Notes: a model not told the origin generated them from the letters alone. Numbered from the stretch's first letter, positions 37,157 through 46,450 are shown. The stretch is 64,000 nt of DNA from Catenulispora sp. MAP5-51 (GCF_041261205.1 NZ_JBGCCH010000003.1:310001-374000); one strand, 5' to 3'. Program-made: numbers and translations.

Positions 37157-38600
37157 CGAGGTAAGCCTCCAGACCGTGGCGCCCGCCCTCGCGGCCGTAC
37201 CCGGACTCCTTGTACCCGCCGAACGGCGAGGTGGGGTCGAAGCGGTTGAACGTGTTCGCCCATACCACGCCGGCCCGCATCCGCTGCGCCAGCCACAGGA
37301 TCCGCGAACCCTTGTCCGTCCACACCCCCGCGGACAGGCCGTAGGCGGTGTTGTTGGCCTTCTCCACGGCCTCGGCCGGGGTCCGGAACGTCAGGACCGA
37401 CAGCACCGGTCCGAAGATCTCCTCGCGCGCGATCCGGTGTGCCTGGGACACGCCGGTGAAGATCGTCGGGGCGAAGAAGAACCCGCGCTCGGGCAGCTCG
37501 CACGGCGGCGACCAGCGTGTGGCGCCCTCGGCCTCGCCGGCCTCGGTCAGGGTCCGGATCCGGGCCAGCTGCTCGGCGGAGTTGATGGCGCCGATGTCGG
37601 TGTTCTTGTCCAGCGGGTCGCCCACGCGCAGCGTCTTCATGCGCTCGCGCAGCCGGTCCACGACCTCCTCGGCCACCGACTCCTGCACCAGCAGCCGGGA
37701 CCCGGCGCAGCAGACGTGCCCCTGGTTGAAGAAGATCCCGTCGACGATGCCCTCGATCGCCTGCTCCAGCGGGGCGTCGTCGAAGACCAGGTTCGCCGCC
37801 TTGCCGCCGAGTTCCAGCGTCACCTTCTTGGAGGTGCCGGCGACCTGCTTGGCGATCATCCGGCCGACCTCGGTCGAGCCGGTGAAGGCGACCTTGTCCA
37901 CGCCCGGGTGCGAGACCACGGCCGCGCCGGTGGCCCCGGCGCCGGTGACGATGTTCACCACCCCCGGCGGCAGGTCGGCCTGCCGGCAGATCTCCGCGAA
38001 CAGCAGCGCGGTCAGGGGAGTGGTCTCGGCCGGCTTGAGGACCACGGTGTTCCCGCACGCCAGCGCCGGCGCGACCTTCCACGCCAGCATCAGCAGCGGG
38101 AAGTTCCACGGGATCACCTGGCCGGCCACGCCGAGCGGCCGCGGGTTCGGTCCGAGGTTCGCGTAGCCGAGCTTGTCGGCCCAGCCCGCGTAGTAGAAGA
38201 AGTGCGCGGCGGCCAGCGGGATGTCGACGTCGCGCGACTCCCGGATCGGCTTGCCGTTGTCCAGCGACTCCAGCACGGCCAGCTCGCGGGCCCGCTCCTG
38301 GATGAGGCGCGCGATCCGGAAGATGTACTTGGCGCGCTCGGCGCCGGGCATCCTGGACCAGACCTCGTCGTAGGCGCGGCGCGCGGCGGCCACGGCGCGG
38401 TCCACGTCGGCGGCGTCGGCCATCGCGACCTCGGCCAGCACTTCCTCGGTGGCCGGGTTGACCGACTTGAAGGCGCTGCCGGAGCCCTCAACGAACTCCC
38501 CGTCGATGAACAGGCCGTAGGACGGCTTGAGGTCGACGACCGAGCGGGACTCGGGCGCCGGGGCGTATTCGAAGATGTTCTTAACGGCTGTGTCGGCCAT
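37149..38600 (-). CDS. Aldehyde dehydrogenase
   Basis: A complete 483-residue NAD(P)-dependent aldehyde dehydrogenase. Asn/Lys of the cofactor site are in VIPWNFPLLMLAWK and NTVVLKPAETTPL, the glycine turn in FTGSTEVGRMIA, the general-base Glu in TLELGGKAAN and the catalytic Cys in GHVCCAGSR. ATG 38600 starts 2 bases after the deoC stop; the upstream frame is shadow. Likely oxidises the acetaldehyde released by DeoC; that substrate is inferred from operon order. Confidence 0.93.
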   Translation of the reverse strand: MADTAVKNIFEYAPAPESRSVVDLKPSYGLFIDGEFVEGSGSAFKSVNPATEEVLAEVAMADAADVDRAVAAARRAYDEVWSRMPGAERAKYIFRIARLIQERARELAVLESLDNGKPIRESRDVDIPLAAAHFFYYAGWADKLGYANLGPNPRPLGVAGQVIPWNFPLLMLAWKVAPALACGNTVVLKPAETTPLTALLFAEICRQADLPPGVVNIVTGAGATGAAVVSHPGVDKVAFTGSTEVGRMIAKQVAGTSKKVTLELGGKAANLVFDDAPLEQAIEGIVDGIFFNQGHVCCAGSRLLVQESVAEEVVDRLRERMKTLRVGDPLDKNTDIGAINSAEQLARIRTLTEAGEAEGATRWSPPCELPERGFFFAPTIFTGVSQAHRIAREEIFGPVLSVLTFRTPAEAVEKANNTAYGLSAGVWTDKGSRILWLAQRMRAGVVWANTFNRFDPTSPFGGYKESGYGREGGRHGLEAYLDV

Positions 38601-38602
38601 GA

Positions 38603-39544
38603 TCAGTCCACCGTCACGTAGTCGGGACCGGAGTACACGCCGGTGGCGAGCTTGCGGCGCTGCAACAGCAGGTCGTTGAGCAGGCTGGAGGCGCCGAAGC
38701 GGAACCAGTCCGGGTCCAGCCAGTCCGGGCCGGCGGTCTCGTTCACGGTCACCAGGTACTTGATCGCGTCCTTGGCGGTCCGGATGCCGCCGGCCGGCTT
38801 CACGCCGACCTGCCGGCCGGTCTGCGCGCGGAAGTCGCGCACCGCCTCCAGCATCAGCAGGGTGACCGGCAGCGTCGCGGCCGGGCTGACCTTGCCGGTG
38901 GAGGTCTTGATGAAGTCGGCGCCGGCCAGCATCGCGAGCCAGGAGGCTCGCATGACGTTGTCGTAGGTGGCCAGCTCGCCGGTCTCCAGGATCACCTTCA
39001 GGTGCGCGTCGTGGCCTCCTGTCGCGCAGGCGGCCTTGACGGCGGCGATCTCCTCGGCGACGGCGGCGTACCGGCCGGCCAGGAAGGCGCCGCGGTCGAT
39101 CACCATGTCGATCTCGTCGGCCCCGGCCTCGACCGCCGCGGCGGTGTCGGCGAGCTTCACGGCCAGCGGCGCCCGGCCGCTGGGGAACGCGGTGGCCACG
39201 GCGGCCACCTTGATCCCGGTGCCGGCCAGCGCCTCCTTGGCGGTGGCGACCATGTCGCCGTAGACGCAGATCGCCGCCACGCTCGGGCAGTCGGGCTGGT
39301 CGGGCTCGGGGTGCGCGCCCTTGGCGCACAGCGCCCGGACCTTGCCCGGCGTGTCGGCGCCCTCCAGCGTGGTCAGGTCGACCATGCGCACGGCCAGGTC
39401 CAGGGCCTGGGCCTTCGCGGTGGTCTTGATCGATCGGGTTCCCAGCTTGGCGGCGCGGGCGTCGGCGCCCACCTGGTCCACGGGCGGCAGACCGTGGAGG
39501 AGGCGGCGCAGGCCCGCGTCGTCGAGGGCGAGTTGTGCGGTCAC
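38603..39544 (-). CDS. deoC: Deoxyribose-phosphate aldolase
   Basis: A 313-residue class I aldolase that splits 2-deoxyribose-5-phosphate into glyceraldehyde-3-phosphate and acetaldehyde. The Schiff-base Lys is in ADFIKTSTGKV and the second active-site Lys in GVKPAGGIRTAKDA; EIDMVIDRGAFLAG is also typical. It is ~60 residues longer than enteric DeoC at the N-terminus, as usual in actinomycetes. It heads the operon with the two dehydrogenase-family genes. Confidence 0.95.
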   Translation of the reverse strand: MTAQLALDDAGLRRLLHGLPPVDQVGADARAAKLGTRSIKTTAKAQALDLAVRMVDLTTLEGADTPGKVRALCAKGAHPEPDQPDCPSVAAICVYGDMVATAKEALAGTGIKVAAVATAFPSGRAPLAVKLADTAAAVEAGADEIDMVIDRGAFLAGRYAAVAEEIAAVKAACATGGHDAHLKVILETGELATYDNVMRASWLAMLAGADFIKTSTGKVSPAATLPVTLLMLEAVRDFRAQTGRQVGVKPAGGIRTAKDAIKYLVTVNETAGPDWLDPDWFRFGASSLLNDLLLQRRKLATGVYSGPDYVTVD

Positions 39545-39662
39545 GGGACCACGGTAGACGGTGCTCTCTACGTGGAGAAATGGCAGGTCTTGACGATCAC
39601 CGCTTGGTCACAATCGGTTCTCGGTCTCGGAGGGTGGGACGGGGGGTGGCAGAATCGGGTGT

Positions 39663-40385
39663 ATGCGACTGAAATCCCCGGCTACGGCAGATGGCGCGAC
39701 CGCGTCGGACGCCGAGAAGCCCACCGCCTACCGCACCATCGGCTCCCTCGGGACCGGTGCCCTGTTGGTGGTCTTCGGCGCGATCTTCGTGTTCGCGTTC
39801 GGCCTGAGTTCGGACAAGCACCCGGTCGGCGCCCTGGTCGGACTGCTGATGATGGTCAGCGGCGTGATCGGCGGCCTTTACCCGGCCGCATTCAGCTACC
39901 CCGACCGGATCTCGATCCGCAACCCCTTCCGGCGCATCGACGTCAGCTGGCCGCGCGTGGAGGCCGTCTCGGCCCGGCTGTCCATGGTGATCGAGACCGT
40001 CCCGGAGGAGGGCAAGGCCCACAAGTACACGGTCTGGGCCATCCCGGTCTCCATGCACGAGCGCCGCAAGAACGACCGCGCGGTGGCCAAGAAGGTCCGC
40101 GTGGCCCGCGCCGAGTCGGCCAAGCAGGCCGCGAGCGGCGGCGATCTGGCCGGCAGCGCGCTCGGCTCGGCCGGCTACGGCCGCCCCAAGACCCTGCGCG
40201 AGGACCCGGTCGAGACCATGGCCTTCGCCGACCAGGCGGTCGTGGAGATGCGCGACCGCAAGCGGATGTGCACGACGTCGGTGGAGAAGGCGGCGGCGAC
40301 CACGGTGACGTGGAACTGGTACACGCTGGCGCCGTTCGGCGTGAGCGTCGCGCTGCTGGTGGCGGCCATCCTGGGCGCGTTCTAG
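39663..40385 (+). CDS. PH-like domain membrane protein
   Basis: A 240-residue protein with two N-terminal transmembrane segments (~27-50 and 55-78), a cytoplasmic domain starting YPDRISIRNPFRRIDVSWPR that looks like a bacterial PH domain (DUF-type, cf. bPH_6), a Lys/Arg/Ala-rich stretch at ~130-160, and a last hydrophobic helix at the end. It is divergent from deoC. Function unknown. Confidence 0.7.
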   Translation: MRLKSPATADGATASDAEKPTAYRTIGSLGTGALLVVFGAIFVFAFGLSSDKHPVGALVGLLMMVSGVIGGLYPAAFSYPDRISIRNPFRRIDVSWPRVEAVSARLSMVIETVPEEGKAHKYTVWAIPVSMHERRKNDRAVAKKVRVARAESAKQAASGGDLAGSALGSAGYGRPKTLREDPVETMAFADQAVVEMRDRKRMCTTSVEKAAATTVTWNWYTLAPFGVSVALLVAAILGAF

Positions 40386-40422
40386 CCGTCGCGGGCGCCT
40401 TCGGGCGCCTTTTGACCGCGCC

Positions 40423-41106
40423 TCAGCCGGCGATCCGCGCCCCGATGCCGTCGAGCAGGAAGTCCAGCCCCATCCGGAAGGTCTCGTCGGCATCCAGGTG
40501 CGCGGCGTCCCGTACGACGGTGGCCAGCGCCGGGAACTTGCCGTCGGCGAAGGTGCGCGTCAGGTAGGGCCCGGTGGCGGCCTGCCACTGCTCCTGGTCC
40601 ATGCCGGTGACCCGTTCGGCGCGCCGTTCGGCGATCTCGCGGCGTACGGCGCCGATCACGTAGGCCCGCACGGCGCCGATCACCGGCATGACGGCGTCCG
40701 CGTGGACGGCCCCGCCGAGCCCGGAGATCACGGCCTCGCCGGTGGCCAGGGCCAGCGGCCCGAGCTGCGGCCGCCCGCCGATCAGGTCGGCCAGCCATTC
40801 GTGCCGGTGCACGGCCTGCCGCGTGCTCTCGGCGTACGAGGCCAGCACCTCCCGCCAGCCGTCGCCCGCGGGCCCGACCTCGGCGTGCACCGCGTCGACC
40901 ATCAGGTCGAGCAGTTCGTCCTTGGTGTCGAGGTAGCCGTAGAGCCGCATCGGCCCGACGTCCAGCGCGGCGGCGACCTTGCGCAGCGACACCGCGGCCA
41001 GGCCGTCCGCGTCGGCCAGGCCGATCGCGGCCCGGACGATCCGCTCCCGGCTCAGCGGGGCCGGCGCCGGCCGCTCCGGCGGTTCCGGCCGCTCCCACAG
41101 CACCAT
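40423..41106 (-). CDS. TetR-family regulator with tetracycline-repressor-type C-terminus
   Basis: A 227-residue repressor. The helix-turn-helix lies at ~22-65 (RIVRAAIGLADADGLAAVSL, RKVAAALDVGPMRLYGYL). The C-terminal ligand domain resembles that of TetR-class proteins (TetR_C_1). It is transcribed away from a TetX-like monooxygenase gene, and the shared 83-base region holds two operator copies; it should repress itself and the monooxygenase. Confidence 0.88.
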   Translation of the reverse strand: MVLWERPEPPERPAPAPLSRERIVRAAIGLADADGLAAVSLRKVAAALDVGPMRLYGYLDTKDELLDLMVDAVHAEVGPAGDGWREVLASYAESTRQAVHRHEWLADLIGGRPQLGPLALATGEAVISGLGGAVHADAVMPVIGAVRAYVIGAVRREIAERRAERVTGMDQEQWQAATGPYLTRTFADGKFPALATVVRDAAHLDADETFRMGLDFLLDGIGARIAG

Positions 41107-41132
41107 GGCGCCGACCTTACAGCGTCCGTCGC

Positions 41133-41162
41133 GATACAGTGTATCGACAGATACGGTGTATC
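41133..41162. promoter_or_regulatory. Twin TetR operators
   Basis: O1 GATACAGTGTATC (41133-41145, perfect 6-1-6 palindrome) and O2 GATACGGTGTATC (41150-41162, one mismatch) lie 17 bases apart, centred between the divergent tetR and monooxygenase starts. The sequence GATACnnTGTATC is typical of this TetR subclass. Confidence 0.75.
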
Positions 41163-41189
41163 GGCTGGATCGATAGCGAGGGAGACGCC

Positions 41190-42299
41190 ATGCGCATCGC
41201 CGTCATCGGAGCCGGGCTGGGCGGACTGGTCCTGGCCCGGGTCCTGCACCTGCACGGGATCGAGGCCGTCGTCTACGAACGCGAACCATCGCGCGACGCC
41301 CGCGGCCAGGGCGGCATGCTCGACATCCACTCCGGCCAGCGCGCCCTGCGCGAGGCCGGCCTGATCGACGAGTTCTTCGCGATCGCCCGCGGCGAGGGCC
41401 AGGACATGCGCCTGCTCGAACCGGACGGCACCCTGCTGCTCCAGGAGGACACCCCGGACGACGCCCCGCTCCTGCGCCCCGAGGTCGACCGCGCCGATCT
41501 GCGGGCCCTGCTGCTGGACTCCGTTCCCGAAGGCACAGTGCGCTGGGGCCACGCGTTCCGCTCCGCCGCCGACGGCCTGCTGCACTTCGCCGACGGCAGC
41601 ACCGCGCCGTACGACCTGCTGGTCGGCGCCGACGGCGCGCAGTCCCGCGTCCGGCCCCTGCTCACCGGCGCCCGCCCGGCGCACATCGGCAAGAACGTCG
41701 TCGAGATCGGCATCCCCGACATCGACCGCACCCGCCCCGACCTCGCGGCCATGGTCGGACGCGGCACCTACTGGGTGCTCGGCGGCGGGACGGCCCTGGC
41801 GGCCCAGCGCAACGGCGACGGCCGTGTCCGCATCGGCGTGAGCTTCTACAACACCCCTGAGGACTGGTTCGCCACCAGCGGCATCCCGTTCGACGACCCG
41901 GCGGCGGCGAAGGCCCGGCTGATCGAGCTCCTCCCCGGCTGGGACTCCCGGTTCATCGCGCTGATCCAGGCCTGCGACGACACGGTCATGCCCCGGTCGA
42001 TCAGCACTCTGCCGGTCGGCCTCACCTGGCCGTCGCAGCCGGACGTCACACTGGTCGGCGACGCCGCGCACCTGATGCCGCCGACCGGACAGGGCGCCAA
42101 CATGGCGATGGTCGACGGCGCGGTGCTCGGCGGGGAGTTGGCCGCGCGGCCGGACGACTGGCCCGCCGCCGTCGCGGAGTACGAACGCGAGATGTTCGAG
42201 CGGGCCGGCGCCGCCGCTAGGAGATCTGCGGAGATGCACGAGATGCTGTCGTCGCCCGACGCCGCGAAGAAGCTGCTCGCGTTCTTTCAGCCTGGGTGA
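41190..42299 (+). CDS. FAD-dependent monooxygenase, TetX-like
   Basis: A 369-residue class A flavoprotein hydroxylase. The dinucleotide fold is RIAVIGAGLGGLVLARVL at the very start, the DG motif is DLLVGADGAQSRVR, and the GD motif LVGDAAHLMPPTGQGANMAM is close to that of TetX-type tetracycline monooxygenases. ATG 41190 follows GAGGGAG. It is divergent from, and probably repressed by, the TetR regulator. The substrate is unknown; many such enzymes act on polyketides or aromatic compounds, and drug inactivation should not be assumed. Confidence 0.88.
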   Translation: MRIAVIGAGLGGLVLARVLHLHGIEAVVYEREPSRDARGQGGMLDIHSGQRALREAGLIDEFFAIARGEGQDMRLLEPDGTLLLQEDTPDDAPLLRPEVDRADLRALLLDSVPEGTVRWGHAFRSAADGLLHFADGSTAPYDLLVGADGAQSRVRPLLTGARPAHIGKNVVEIGIPDIDRTRPDLAAMVGRGTYWVLGGGTALAAQRNGDGRVRIGVSFYNTPEDWFATSGIPFDDPAAAKARLIELLPGWDSRFIALIQACDDTVMPRSISTLPVGLTWPSQPDVTLVGDAAHLMPPTGQGANMAMVDGAVLGGELAARPDDWPAAVAEYEREMFERAGAAARRSAEMHEMLSSPDAAKKLLAFFQPG

Positions 42300-42309
42300 A
42301 GTGGATCTC

Positions 42310-44082
42310 TTAAGCGAACCGCCCGAACCACTCGTCGAGATCGGCGCGCACCGCGGCGATCCGCTCCACCACCGGCGAGCGGTCCGCGGCCGCGCGGTCG
42401 CCGAGCTCGATGTAGCACTTGAGCTTCGGCTCGGTGCCGCTCGGGCGGACCGCGATCCAGCCGTTCTCCAGGGCCAGCCGCAGGCCCTGCTCCGGCGGGA
42501 GCGCCGTGCCGTTGGCGGACAGGTCGCCGACCTCGGTCACCGTGACGCCGCCGAGTGCGGCCGGCGGGTTCCGGCGCATAGTGCGCATCATCGTCTGGAT
42601 CTGCTCGGGGTCGTCGCTGCGGATCGACAGCTGCGTGGTGACCAGGTTGCCGGTGATCTTGTCGACCTCGGCCAGGTAGTCCAGCAGCGTCCGGCCGTCG
42701 GCCTTGAGAGCGGCCACCATCACCGCGGTGGTCAATGCGGCGGTGACGCCGTCCTTGTCCTTCACATGCGAGGGGTCGACGCAGTAGCCGATCGCCTCCT
42801 CGTAGCCGAAGGCGAGGTCCGGGACCTTGGACAGCCACTTGAAGCCGGTCAGCGTGCGGGCGTAGTCGACCGCCGCGTCGGCGGCGATGGAGGCCAGGCC
42901 TTCCGAGGACACGATCGAGGTCGCGAACGTGCCGCGGCGTCCCGCGGTCGCCAGGTAGTGGCCGAGGATCAGCCCGACGTCGTCCCCGGACAGCCGCCGC
43001 CAGCCGCCCGGCGCGGCCTTGTCCGGCACGGCCAGGGCCATGCGGTCGGCGTCGGGGTCGTTGGCGATGATGAGGTCGGCGTCGTGCTCCGCGGCCAGGG
43101 CGAAGGCCAGGTCCAGCGCGCCGGGCTCCTCCGGGTTCGGGAAGGAGACCGTCGGGAAGTCCGGGTCCGGCTTCTGCTGCTCCGGAACGCTGATCGGCTC
43201 GGGGAACCCGGCGTTCGTCAGGACCCTGCGGGCCAGTTCGTAGCCGACTCCGTGCATGGCCGTGTAGACGTACTTCAGGTCGAGGTCCGCCTCCGGCGGC
43301 AGCAGTTCCTTCGAGCGCGCCACGTAGGCGTCGATCACCGACTCCTCGATGACCTCCGCGTCCGCGACCGCTCCGCGCGGCACGTCGGCCAGCGCGCCGA
43401 CCGCGTCGATCTTCGCGGCGATCAGGCTGTCGTTCGGTGTCGTGATCTGCGAGCCGTCGCCGAGGTAGACCTTGTAGCCGTTGTCCCGCGCCGGATTGTG
43501 GCTGGCGGTGACCATCACGCCGGCCTTCGCACCGAGTGCCAGCACGCTGTAGGCCAGCATCGGCGTCGGCAGCTCGCGCGGCATCAGGTACGGCCGGTGC
43601 CCGGCGCCGAGCATCACCTCGGCGGTGTCCTCGGCGAAGCGCCGCGAGTTGTGCCGGGCGTCGTAGCCGATCGCCACGACCTGCCCGGCGCCGTGCTGCT
43701 CGGTCACGAACGCGGCCAGGCCCGCGGCGGCGCGCAGCACCGTCACGCGGTTCATCCGGTTCGGGCCCGCGCCGAGTTCGCCGCGCAGGCCGGCGGTGCC
43801 GAACTGCAGACGGCCGTCGAAGCGGTCCTCGAGGTAGCCGTACGCCACCGAGTCGCCGGACTCGGCCGCCTCCAGCAGGTCGGTCAGCTCGGTGCGGGTC
43901 GCCGGGTCCGGGTCCTCGGCCAGCCAGGCGCGGGCGGCGGCGAACAGCGCTTCGCTGATCGGGGTGCCGAGGCTGGTCGTGGTGCCGGTGGTGGTGCCGG
44001 TCTGAGTGCTGGTGCCGGTGGTGGCAACCGCCGCGCCGCCGCCGCTGTGGTCGGCGCTCTGAGTCTCGGTGCTCTGCGTCAT
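42310..44082 (-). CDS. Phospho-sugar mutase (phosphopentomutase/phosphoglucomutase family)
   Basis: A 590-residue alpha-D-phosphohexomutase. After a Thr/Ser-rich lead (~40 residues) come the phosphoserine loop VMVTASHNPARDNGYKVY, the metal loop ANDPDADRMALAV, the sugar loop FGYEEAIGYCVDPSHVKDKD and the phosphate loop RPSGTEPKLKCYIEL. It follows the purine phosphorylase by 20 bases, so the likely job is (deoxy)ribose-1-phosphate to 5-phosphate, linking phosphorolysis to DeoC. Phosphoglucomutase or mannomutase activity is the alternative. Confidence 0.92.
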   Translation of the reverse strand: MTQSTETQSADHSGGGAAVATTGTSTQTGTTTGTTTSLGTPISEALFAAARAWLAEDPDPATRTELTDLLEAAESGDSVAYGYLEDRFDGRLQFGTAGLRGELGAGPNRMNRVTVLRAAAGLAAFVTEQHGAGQVVAIGYDARHNSRRFAEDTAEVMLGAGHRPYLMPRELPTPMLAYSVLALGAKAGVMVTASHNPARDNGYKVYLGDGSQITTPNDSLIAAKIDAVGALADVPRGAVADAEVIEESVIDAYVARSKELLPPEADLDLKYVYTAMHGVGYELARRVLTNAGFPEPISVPEQQKPDPDFPTVSFPNPEEPGALDLAFALAAEHDADLIIANDPDADRMALAVPDKAAPGGWRRLSGDDVGLILGHYLATAGRRGTFATSIVSSEGLASIAADAAVDYARTLTGFKWLSKVPDLAFGYEEAIGYCVDPSHVKDKDGVTAALTTAVMVAALKADGRTLLDYLAEVDKITGNLVTTQLSIRSDDPEQIQTMMRTMRRNPPAALGGVTVTEVGDLSANGTALPPEQGLRLALENGWIAVRPSGTEPKLKCYIELGDRAAADRSPVVERIAAVRADLDEWFGRFA

Positions 44083-44102
44083 CGCGTCCCCTTCCGGGCC
44101 GG

Positions 44103-44912
44103 TCAGATCTTCTCGACGATGCCCTGCAGCAACGTCCCCAGGGACGCCGCCGACGCCGCGCCGGTCTCCGTGACCTCTTCGTGCGACAGCGGCTGGCCGG
44201 TCATGCCGGCCGCGAGGTTCGTCACCAGGGAGATACCCATGACCTCGGCCCCCGCCTCGCGGGCCGCGATCGCCTCCAGCGCGGTGGACATGCCGACCAG
44301 GTCGGCGCCCCAGGCGCGGAACATGTGGATCTCCGCCGGGGTCTCGTAGTGCGGGCCGCGCAGCGCCAGGTAGACGCCCTCGGCCAAGGTCGGGTCGACG
44401 GTGCGGGCCAGCGCGCGCAGCCGCTCGGAGTACAGATCGGTGAGGTCGACGAAGCGCGCCCCGACGATCGGCGACTCGTTCTGCAGGTTCAGGTGGTCGC
44501 TGACCAGGACCGGCTTGCCCGCCTGCATGTCCGAGCGCAGGCCGCCGCAGCCGTTGGTGAGCACGACGGTCTTCACGCCGTTGGCCACCGCGGTGCGCAC
44601 GCCGTGCGCCACCGAGGCCACGCCACGGCCCTCGTACAGGTGGGTGCGGCCCAGGAACACCAGCACCTTGTTGCCGCCGACGGTCACCGAGCGGACCTTG
44701 CCCGCGTGCCCGACCACACCGGAGGCGGCGAAGCCGGGCAGGTCGCCGACCGGCGCCTCCCAGTCCGGGGTGCCGAGCCCGTCGGCGGCCTCGGCCCAGC
44801 CGGAGCCCATGACCACGGCGACGTCGTGCTGCCCGGCCAACTCGGTGAGGCGGGCGGCGGCCGTCTCGGCCAGCCGGTAGGGGTCCTGGGGGGCGTCAGC
44901 GCTGTTCGTCAC
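44103..44912 (-). CDS. Purine nucleoside phosphorylase
   Basis: A 269-residue trimeric-type phosphorylase for inosine/guanosine. The phosphate site is VVMGSGWAEAADGLG, with GRTHLYEGRGV, VLTNGCGGL and MSTALEAIAAREAGAEVMGIS further on. GTG 44912 gives the family length; the frame is open far upstream without similarity. First gene of a two-gene unit with the mutase. Confidence 0.93.
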   Translation of the reverse strand: MTNSADAPQDPYRLAETAAARLTELAGQHDVAVVMGSGWAEAADGLGTPDWEAPVGDLPGFAASGVVGHAGKVRSVTVGGNKVLVFLGRTHLYEGRGVASVAHGVRTAVANGVKTVVLTNGCGGLRSDMQAGKPVLVSDHLNLQNESPIVGARFVDLTDLYSERLRALARTVDPTLAEGVYLALRGPHYETPAEIHMFRAWGADLVGMSTALEAIAAREAGAEVMGISLVTNLAAGMTGQPLSHEEVTETGAASAASLGTLLQGIVEKI

Positions 44913-44993
44913 CTGGTGAGCGTACAGCGCCGGGTCTGTGAACGCCTGATGCCCGATGCCCGATGCCGGACGGCGGTCGTCAACAAACGGTGC

Positions 44994-45068
44994 CCTGAGA
45001 CCCGGTGCCCCGAGAACCGGATCCCTGAGACCCGGTGCCCCGAGAACCGGATCCCCGAGAACCAGTCC
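44994..45068 (+). repeat. Five tandem 15-bp units
   Basis: The units cctgagacccggtgc and cccgagaaccggatc alternate twice, making an exact 30-bp repeat, followed by a fifth degenerate unit. It ends 2 bases before the stop of the MFS gene, in the 158-base gap to the phosphorylase start. Confidence 0.85.
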
Positions 45069-45070
45069 CC

Positions 45071-46450
45071 TCAGACCGCCACGAACCCCGGCGCCGGCTC
45101 CTCGCCGAGCGGTGCCGGCAGCGCCGAGATCACCGGCGCGTCCGCGCGCAGGTGGCGCACCTGCGAGGACATGAACGTCAGCCCGGTCGCCCCGACGATC
45201 ACCCCGGCCGCGCCGAGCTGCACCGCCTTGGTCCCGAAGGCGTTCGCCGCGGGGCCCGCGACCAGGTCGCCGAGCGGGGAGGCGCTCAGCGAGCCGAGCG
45301 CGTCGTAGGAGTAGACGCGTGCCAGCTTCTCCTGCGGGATGTGCCGGGTCAGCGCCACGGTCCACAGGATCATGAAGTACTCGCCGGAGAAGCCGGCCAG
45401 CACCGACACCGCCGAGATCGCCCACAGCGGCCCGCCCAGACTCATCACCAGCGGCGGCAGGGCGAAGGCGAAGGTGAGGATGGTGCCGACGAACATCGGC
45501 CGCTTCACCTGGTACACCAGCCCGGCGATGCCGCCGAGCAGGATGCCCAGGCCGTCGCAGCTGACGATGGTCGCCCAGGCCGCGGCGCCGCCGAGGCGGG
45601 TCTTGGCCACCTCCGGACCCAGCACCAGGAACCCGCCGAACCAGCCGGCCAGGACCGCCGCGTAGCAGGCGATGACCGCCCACAGCCAGGTGCGCGAGCG
45701 CACCTCGGCCCAGCCCTCGTGCAGCTCGTGCAGCATGCCCGGCGCCTTCTCGGCGACCCGCTCCAGCGCGGTGACGGTGATCCGGATCAGCGGTACCGAG
45801 CCGAGCAGCAGCAGGACCCCGTCCAGGCCCATCGCCCAGCCCGGCCCGAAGACCGAGACCAGCACGCCGCCCAGCGCCGAGCCGATCATCAGCATCGAGG
45901 ACTGCGCCAGCCGGGACAGCGAGGACGCGGCCTGCATCCTGTCCTCGGGCACCAGCCGCGGGATCAGCGACTGCGACGAGGGGTAGAACAGGGCGCCGCC
46001 GGTGCCCATCAACAGCGCGGCGACCAGCAGGTTCCAGGTGTTCGCGGCATGCGTGAACATCATCAGCGCGGCCAGGCCCTCGCCGGCGGCGGCCGAGAGG
46101 TTGGCGGCCAGCATCACCCGCTGCGGCCGGAACCGGTCCGCCAGCACTCCGCCGACCAGCGTGAACACCAGCATCGGGGCCAGCTGCGCGGCCAGCACCA
46201 GGGACACCGCGGCGGCGTTGCCGTCGGGGTGCGCTGTGGACTTGGTCACCTCGAGCACGGCGAAGGACAGCGCCACCGACGAGATGCCGGTCGCCGATGT
46301 GGACAGCAGGCGTTCCAACAGCACCAGCCGGAACTGGCTGAGCCGCAGGACGGTGAGGGACTCGCGGAAGGTCTCCTTCAGAGACGTCGGTTCCGCTACC
46401 CGGCTGATTGAGGGCGCTTCCGCCGCGAAGTCCTGGGCGGGGTTGCTCAC
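45071..46450 (-). CDS. MFS transporter (DHA3/macrolide-efflux-like)
   Basis: A 459-residue transporter with twelve hydrophobic segments between ~38 and ~430. The loop GGVLADRFRPQRVMLAANL is the MFS A-motif, and GGALFYPSSQSLIPRLVPED is typical of the DHA3 subfamily. The N-terminal ~30 residues are cytoplasmic. Expected to export small molecules with the proton gradient; substrate unknown. It is divergent from the quinone reductase gene. Confidence 0.9.
   Translation of the reverse strand: MSNPAQDFAAEAPSISRVAEPTSLKETFRESLTVLRLSQFRLVLLERLLSTSATGISSVALSFAVLEVTKSTAHPDGNAAAVSLVLAAQLAPMLVFTLVGGVLADRFRPQRVMLAANLSAAAGEGLAALMMFTHAANTWNLLVAALLMGTGGALFYPSSQSLIPRLVPEDRMQAASSLSRLAQSSMLMIGSALGGVLVSVFGPGWAMGLDGVLLLLGSVPLIRITVTALERVAEKAPGMLHELHEGWAEVRSRTWLWAVIACYAAVLAGWFGGFLVLGPEVAKTRLGGAAAWATIVSCDGLGILLGGIAGLVYQVKRPMFVGTILTFAFALPPLVMSLGGPLWAISAVSVLAGFSGEYFMILWTVALTRHIPQEKLARVYSYDALGSLSASPLGDLVAGPAANAFGTKAVQLGAAGVIVGATGLTFMSSQVRHLRADAPVISALPAPLGEEPAPGFVAV

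Noticed and set aside
37149-39329. Fusion of aldehyde dehydrogenase with an N-terminal domain reaching back to 39329
   Set aside because: The upstream part is a shadow of deoC in another frame; family similarity begins at ATG 38600.
41190-42299. Calling the flavin monooxygenase a tetracycline resistance gene
   Set aside because: Motifs are shared by many class A hydroxylases and a TetR neighbour is common; nothing in the sequence fixes the substrate.
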